64,000 bases of DNA. Source: Stenotrophomonas bentonitica. Lineage in GTDB: Bacteria > Pseudomonadota > Gammaproteobacteria > Xanthomonadales > Xanthomonadaceae. The stretch covers positions 1,860,001-1,924,000 of the forward strand of contig NZ_JAAZUH010000001.1 of the NCBI RefSeq assembly GCF_013185915.1, in the 5' to 3' direction. The notes beneath the pieces were generated by a model. It had not been told where the DNA came from. It was given only the letters and a program-made list of their open reading frames with translations, and ran no database searches. Made by a program: the position numbers and the translations under genes. Below are positions 60,343 through 64,000 of this stretch, piece after piece. Each line of letters opens with the position of its first letter. Position 1 is the stretch's first letter.

Positions 60343-62580
60343 ATGTCGTCCTGGAATGTGAGTGACCGCGCGCTGGATGTGTCCGGCTGCGCCCGAGAGC
60401 CGATCCGCACACCAGGTGCCATCCAACCCTACGGCCTGATCCTTGTCCTCTGCCCGCAGACGCTCGTGGTCAAGGAGCGCGCGATAGCACGTGCGGACCT
60501 GCTGGAGGCATTCGGCGATCCACTGGGACGCCCGATCGACGAGATACTGGGTGGCGCCCTGGCCCGCTGCAGGCCGTCGCTGGAATCCATCAAGCCCGAC
60601 ACCACGCAGTTCCTCGGCGCGCACCCCATCGGTCCCCATGGCGGGCACCAGACCCTGGCCCACCGGCTCGGCGATGACCTGATTGTTGAACTGGAAGCAC
60701 CCGTGCCGGGCGAACCGGGTTCGCTGGAAGACCTGTACCCGGCCATCCGCCGCTTCATGGAAGCGATCGAGCGGGTGGAGACCACCCGCGAGCTGTGCGA
60801 GCTGGCCTCGGTGCAGATCCGCGAGCTGACCGGGTTCGACCGCACCTTGGTCTACCAGTTCGACAAGGACTGGAACGGTGCGGTGGTGGCCGAAGACGGC
60901 AACGGCGTGCTGCCCAGCTACCTGGACCTGCGCTTTCCCGAGTCGGACATCCCGGCACAGGCGCGTGCGCTGTACCGGCAGAACCGCGTGCGCCTGATTG
61001 CCGACAGCAACTACCAGTCGGTGGCTCTGGTGCGCAGCGCCGACCACACCGCTACGGGGCCGACCGATCTCAGCCCGGCGATGCTGCGCAGTGTGTCGCC
61101 GGTGCACCTGCAGTACATGCGCAACATGGGCACCGGCGCCTCGATGTCGGTGTCGCTGCTGCGCGAAGGCGAGTTGTGGGGTTTGATTTCCTGCCACAAC
61201 GCGCAGCCCAAGCGCGTGCCTTACCACGTACGCACGGCCTGCGAGTTCATCGGACAGATCCTGTCGCTGCAGATTTCACTGAAGGAACGCGCTGCGGTGG
61301 TAGAGGCAAGGATCGCGCGCCGCGCCATCCAGGTCCGCCTGCTGGGCCGCATGGCGGGCGACACCGACTTCATGTCCGCGCTGGGCCGCGACCAGCACAA
61401 CCTGCTCGCGCTGACCCACTCCAGCGGTGCCGCCATCGTGCACCGGGGCGAATGCCTGCTGCACGGGGAATGCCCCAGCCGCGCACAGGTCCTGGAGCTG
61501 GTGCAGTGGCTGAGCGTGCAGCAGCACGAAGGCGACCTGTACTGCACCGACCGGTTGCCGCTGCTCTGGAAACCTGCCGAAGCCTTCGCCGACGTCGCCA
61601 GCGGCGTGCTTGCCATTTCAATTTCGCAGATCCACGACAGCTTCGTACTGTGGTTCCGCCCGGAAGTGGTCCGCACCGTGCGCTGGGGCGGTGACCCGCG
61701 CAAGGAAGAGACGGGCCTGCCGCTCTCGCCACGCACCTCGTTCGAGGGCTGGAAGGAAACCGTGCAGCTGCAGTCGCTGCCCTGGGATGATGTCGACCGC
61801 GATGCCGCGCTGGAACTGCGCACCGCCATCGTCGACATCGTGCTGCGCAAGGCCGAGGAGATGGCCGCATTGAACGAACAGCTCCTGCGCAGCAACAAGG
61901 AGCTGGAGGCATTCTCGTATTCGGTCAGCCATGACCTGCGCGCGCCGTTCCGCCACATCGTCGGCTACTCGGAACTACTCGGGTCCTCGGCCGGCGAAAG
62001 ACTGAACGAGTCAGAAAAGAGATTTCTCGCCACCATCGTGGAGTCCGCACAATCGGCCGGAACGCTGGTGGACGACCTGCTCAGCTTCTCGCAGATGGGC
62101 AGGTCCACGATGGGTCAGATCTCGATGGACATGACCGCGCTCGTCGAAGACGTGCGGCACAAGCTGGACATGGAATATGCCGGGCGCTCGATCCGCTGGC
62201 AGCTCCCCCATCTGCCGCGCGTTCAGGCAGATCCGGGCATGCTGCGCCTGGTCTGGCAGAACCTGCTGTCCAACGCGATCAAATTCACCCGCGACAGTGC
62301 CGAGCCCACCATTGAAGTGGGCCACCAGCGCGGCGAGACGGAAGACGTGTTCTTTGTGAAGGACAACGGCTGCGGTTTCGACATGCGTTACGTGGACAAG
62401 CTGTTCGGCGTGTTCCAGCGCCTGCACCATGCCGACGAGTACGAAGGCACCGGCATCGGCCTGGCCAACGTGCACCGCATCGTCACCCGCCACGGCGGCC
62501 GCACCTGGGCCGAAGGCCAGGTCGGCGAAGGCGCCACTTTCTTCTTCACGATTCCCTTTGTTACTGGAGACAACGCATGA
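60343..62580 (+). CDS. bphP: Bacteriophytochrome histidine kinase
   Basis: 745 residues: PAS_2 (about 10-115), GAF (140-305), PHY (320-500), HisKA with His530 (YSVSHDLRAPFRHIVGY) and HATPase (to 740). The biliverdin-binding Cys16 (SGCAREPIRTPGAIQPYG) is present. The GAF motif FPESDIPAQARALYRQN and the chromophore-region SPVHLQYMRNMG are conserved, so red/far-red sensing is expected. PYG replaces the more usual PHG after the Cys. No heme oxygenase gene (bphO) is adjacent. The ATGA overlap couples it to a response regulator. Confidence 0.93.
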   Translation: MSSWNVSDRALDVSGCAREPIRTPGAIQPYGLILVLCPQTLVVKERAIARADLLEAFGDPLGRPIDEILGGALARCRPSLESIKPDTTQFLGAHPIGPHGGHQTLAHRLGDDLIVELEAPVPGEPGSLEDLYPAIRRFMEAIERVETTRELCELASVQIRELTGFDRTLVYQFDKDWNGAVVAEDGNGVLPSYLDLRFPESDIPAQARALYRQNRVRLIADSNYQSVALVRSADHTATGPTDLSPAMLRSVSPVHLQYMRNMGTGASMSVSLLREGELWGLISCHNAQPKRVPYHVRTACEFIGQILSLQISLKERAAVVEARIARRAIQVRLLGRMAGDTDFMSALGRDQHNLLALTHSSGAAIVHRGECLLHGECPSRAQVLELVQWLSVQQHEGDLYCTDRLPLLWKPAEAFADVASGVLAISISQIHDSFVLWFRPEVVRTVRWGGDPRKEETGLPLSPRTSFEGWKETVQLQSLPWDDVDRDAALELRTAIVDIVLRKAEEMAALNEQLLRSNKELEAFSYSVSHDLRAPFRHIVGYSELLGSSAGERLNESEKRFLATIVESAQSAGTLVDDLLSFSQMGRSTMGQISMDMTALVEDVRHKLDMEYAGRSIRWQLPHLPRVQADPGMLRLVWQNLLSNAIKFTRDSAEPTIEVGHQRGETEDVFFVKDNGCGFDMRYVDKLFGVFQRLHHADEYEGTGIGLANVHRIVTRHGGRTWAEGQVGEGATFFFTIPFVTGDNA

Positions 62581-63050
62581 GAGACCTGCGGCCGATTCTG
62601 CTCGTGGAAGACAATCCGAAGGACGCTGAGCTGACGATGGCCGCCCTGGCCCGTTGCCAGCTCCTGAACGATGTCACCCATGTGCGGGACGGCGTCGAGG
62701 CGCTGGAGTACCTGCGCGGCCAGGGTCGTTACGAGGGTGCCCAGCATGGCGGCCCGGTGGTGGTGCTGCTGGACCTGAAGCTGCCCAAGCTCAATGGGCT
62801 GGAAGTGCTGAAGGAAATCCGCAGCGATTCGTCGATCAGCAGCACCCCGGTGGTGATGCTCACCTCCTCGCGCGAGGAACCGGACCTGGTGCGCAGCTAC
62901 GAACTGGGCGTGAACGCGTTCGTGGTCAAACCGGTGGACTTCAAGGAGTTCCTGGAAGCCATCCAGGGCCTGGGCATGTTCTGGGGCATCACCAACCAGC
63001 CACCGCCGCACGGCACCCTGTTCGGCGCCAAGAGTCATCGCGATGTCTGA
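62577..63050 (+). CDS. Single-domain response regulator (Rcp1-like)
   Basis: 157 residues, receiver only (Asp66 in VVLLDLKLPKLNGLE; Lys in FVVKPVDFKEF). Such regulators are the usual partners of phytochrome kinases and relay phosphate further. It overlaps the phytochrome stop by 4 nt and the next gene by 8 nt. Confidence 0.93.
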   Translation: MRDLRPILLVEDNPKDAELTMAALARCQLLNDVTHVRDGVEALEYLRGQGRYEGAQHGGPVVVLLDLKLPKLNGLEVLKEIRSDSSISSTPVVMLTSSREEPDLVRSYELGVNAFVVKPVDFKEFLEAIQGLGMFWGITNQPPPHGTLFGAKSHRDV

Positions 63051-64000
63051 ACGGTTGAACGGCGCCTCGATCCGCATCCTGATGGTCGAGGACAGCGCGC
63101 TGGATGCGGAGTTGATCACGCTGCAGCTGCGCCGCGCCGGTATTGCGTTCACCGCTGACCGCACCTGGTCCGAGCAGGGCATGCGCGACGCGTTGGCCAC
63201 CGACGCGTTCGACGTGATCCTGGCCGACCACGTGCTGCCCGGTTTCAGTGGCGACGCCGCCCTGGTGCTGGCGTGCGAGCTGGCACCGGAGGTGCCCTTC
63301 ATCTTCGTTTCCGGCACCCTGACCGAAGAACTGGCGGTCGAAGCGTTGAAGCGTGGCGCGCGCGACTACGTGGTCAAGGCGCGCCTGCAGCGCCTGCCCG
63401 AGGCGGTGATACGTGCCATCAAGGAAGCGCAGGAGCGACGCCATCTGCAGCAGGTGGAAAGCGACCTGCGCGACAGCCAGCAGCGACTGCACATGTATGC
63501 GATGGCCCGCGACATCGGCGAACTCAAGCAGGCCCAGGCGCAGCTGACCGCCAGCAATGAATCGCTGGAGCGCCAGGTCAGTGAGCGCACCTCGGCCCTG
63601 CACCGCAGCGAAAGCCGGCTGCAGGCGCTGTTCGAGTCCAGCTTCCAGCACCAGATCCTGCTGACCCTGGATGGCCGCATCATCGACACCAACTCCGCCG
63701 CGCTGGACGCGATCCTGGCCGGCAAGGACGACGTACGCGACGCGATCTACTGCGAGTCGGCCTGGTTCGCCGATACCGACGGCGTACCGGCGATCGTGTC
63801 CGGCGCGGTGCACGACGCCGCCGCCGGCACCGCCTCGCGGCACGAGCTGGACCTGCGCCTGCCCACCGGCAAGCGCAGTTTCGAATTCTCATTCCGGCCG
63901 CTGCTCGACCACCAGGGCAGCGTGACTGCCGTGGTCGCCGAAGCGGTCGAGACCACCGCCCGCCGCCAGGCGGAGGAAGCCCTGCGCCAGAGCCAGAAGA
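63043..64000 (+). CDS. Receiver-PAS protein, probable hybrid kinase (5' part)
   Basis: 319 codons are visible before the window ends, with no stop. ATG 63043 overlaps the previous stop (ATGTCTGA). A receiver (8-125; Asp62 in VILADHVLPGFSGD) is followed by a long coiled coil (125-185, RRHLQQVESDLRDSQQRL) and a PAS domain (about 190-310). A further kinase or c-di-GMP domain is expected beyond the edge. It forms the third member of the phytochrome signalling operon. Confidence 0.85.
   Translation, partial: MSERLNGASIRILMVEDSALDAELITLQLRRAGIAFTADRTWSEQGMRDALATDAFDVILADHVLPGFSGDAALVLACELAPEVPFIFVSGTLTEELAVEALKRGARDYVVKARLQRLPEAVIRAIKEAQERRHLQQVESDLRDSQQRLHMYAMARDIGELKQAQAQLTASNESLERQVSERTSALHRSESRLQALFESSFQHQILLTLDGRIIDTNSAALDAILAGKDDVRDAIYCESAWFADTDGVPAIVSGAVHDAAAGTASRHELDLRLPTGKRSFEFSFRPLLDHQGSVTAVVAEAVETTARRQAEEALRQSQK

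Overview
The window is high-GC, densely coded chromosome from a gammaproteobacterium of the Lysobacteraceae (Xanthomonadaceae), most likely Stenotrophomonas. The gene families and codon use fit that group. So do five intact copies, and one decayed copy, of a 23-bp GTAG-headed palindrome matching the SMAG repeats described from S. maltophilia. I see no rRNA, tRNA, CRISPR array, prophage or insertion sequence. About 57 genes are called. Two are cut by the window edges: the radical SAM gene at the left and a receiver/PAS protein at the right.

Layout. 1-2485: a DNA-repair pair (radical SAM protein, UdgX-type uracil glycosylase). 2542-9310: CBS protein, lipid A phosphoethanolamine transferase, HD-GYP response regulator and a large hybrid kinase. 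9366-20541: glmS and glmU, on either side of a seven-gene block on the opposite strand encoding a tripartite MacAB-like ABC exporter, a PDZ lipoprotein, a sigma-54 activator and its kinase. A sigma-54 promoter sits in front of that block. 20640-27730: the F1Fo ATP synthase operon atpIBEFHAGDC, with tandem hairpins in two of its gaps. 28225-33302: an outer-membrane barrel and a pyruvate dehydrogenase E2/E3 segment with an exported protein between the two enzymes. 33459-41497: deoxyinosine glycosylase, OmpW, glpD-glpK, a solitary metQ bracketed by inverted SMAG copies, a WYL regulator, a lipoprotein and a DUF481 protein. 41502-46848: hemC-algR-algZ-esterase-opgH, a synteny resembling the Pseudomonas algZR-hemC region. 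47205-51584: a candidate small protein, a chemoreceptor and a SulP transporter. 51617-57030: a six-gene stressosome operon (RsbR, RsbS, RsbT, an ATPase-PP2C phosphatase and two histidine kinases). 57196-60180: four overlapping genes (acyl-CoA dehydrogenase-like, PIG-L deacetylase, methyltransferase, glycosyltransferase) that look like an uncharacterised biosynthetic unit. 60343-64000: a bacteriophytochrome kinase, its small response regulator and a second receiver protein, divergent from that unit.

Signal transduction dominates. Kinases, response regulators or c-di-GMP/stressosome proteins occur in five separate clusters. The three most promising systems are the stressosome wired to two-component kinases, the exporter that appears to be switched on through sigma-54 by the activator at its own 3' end, and the acyl-CoA dehydrogenase/PIG-L/methyltransferase/glycosyltransferase operon beside the phytochrome.
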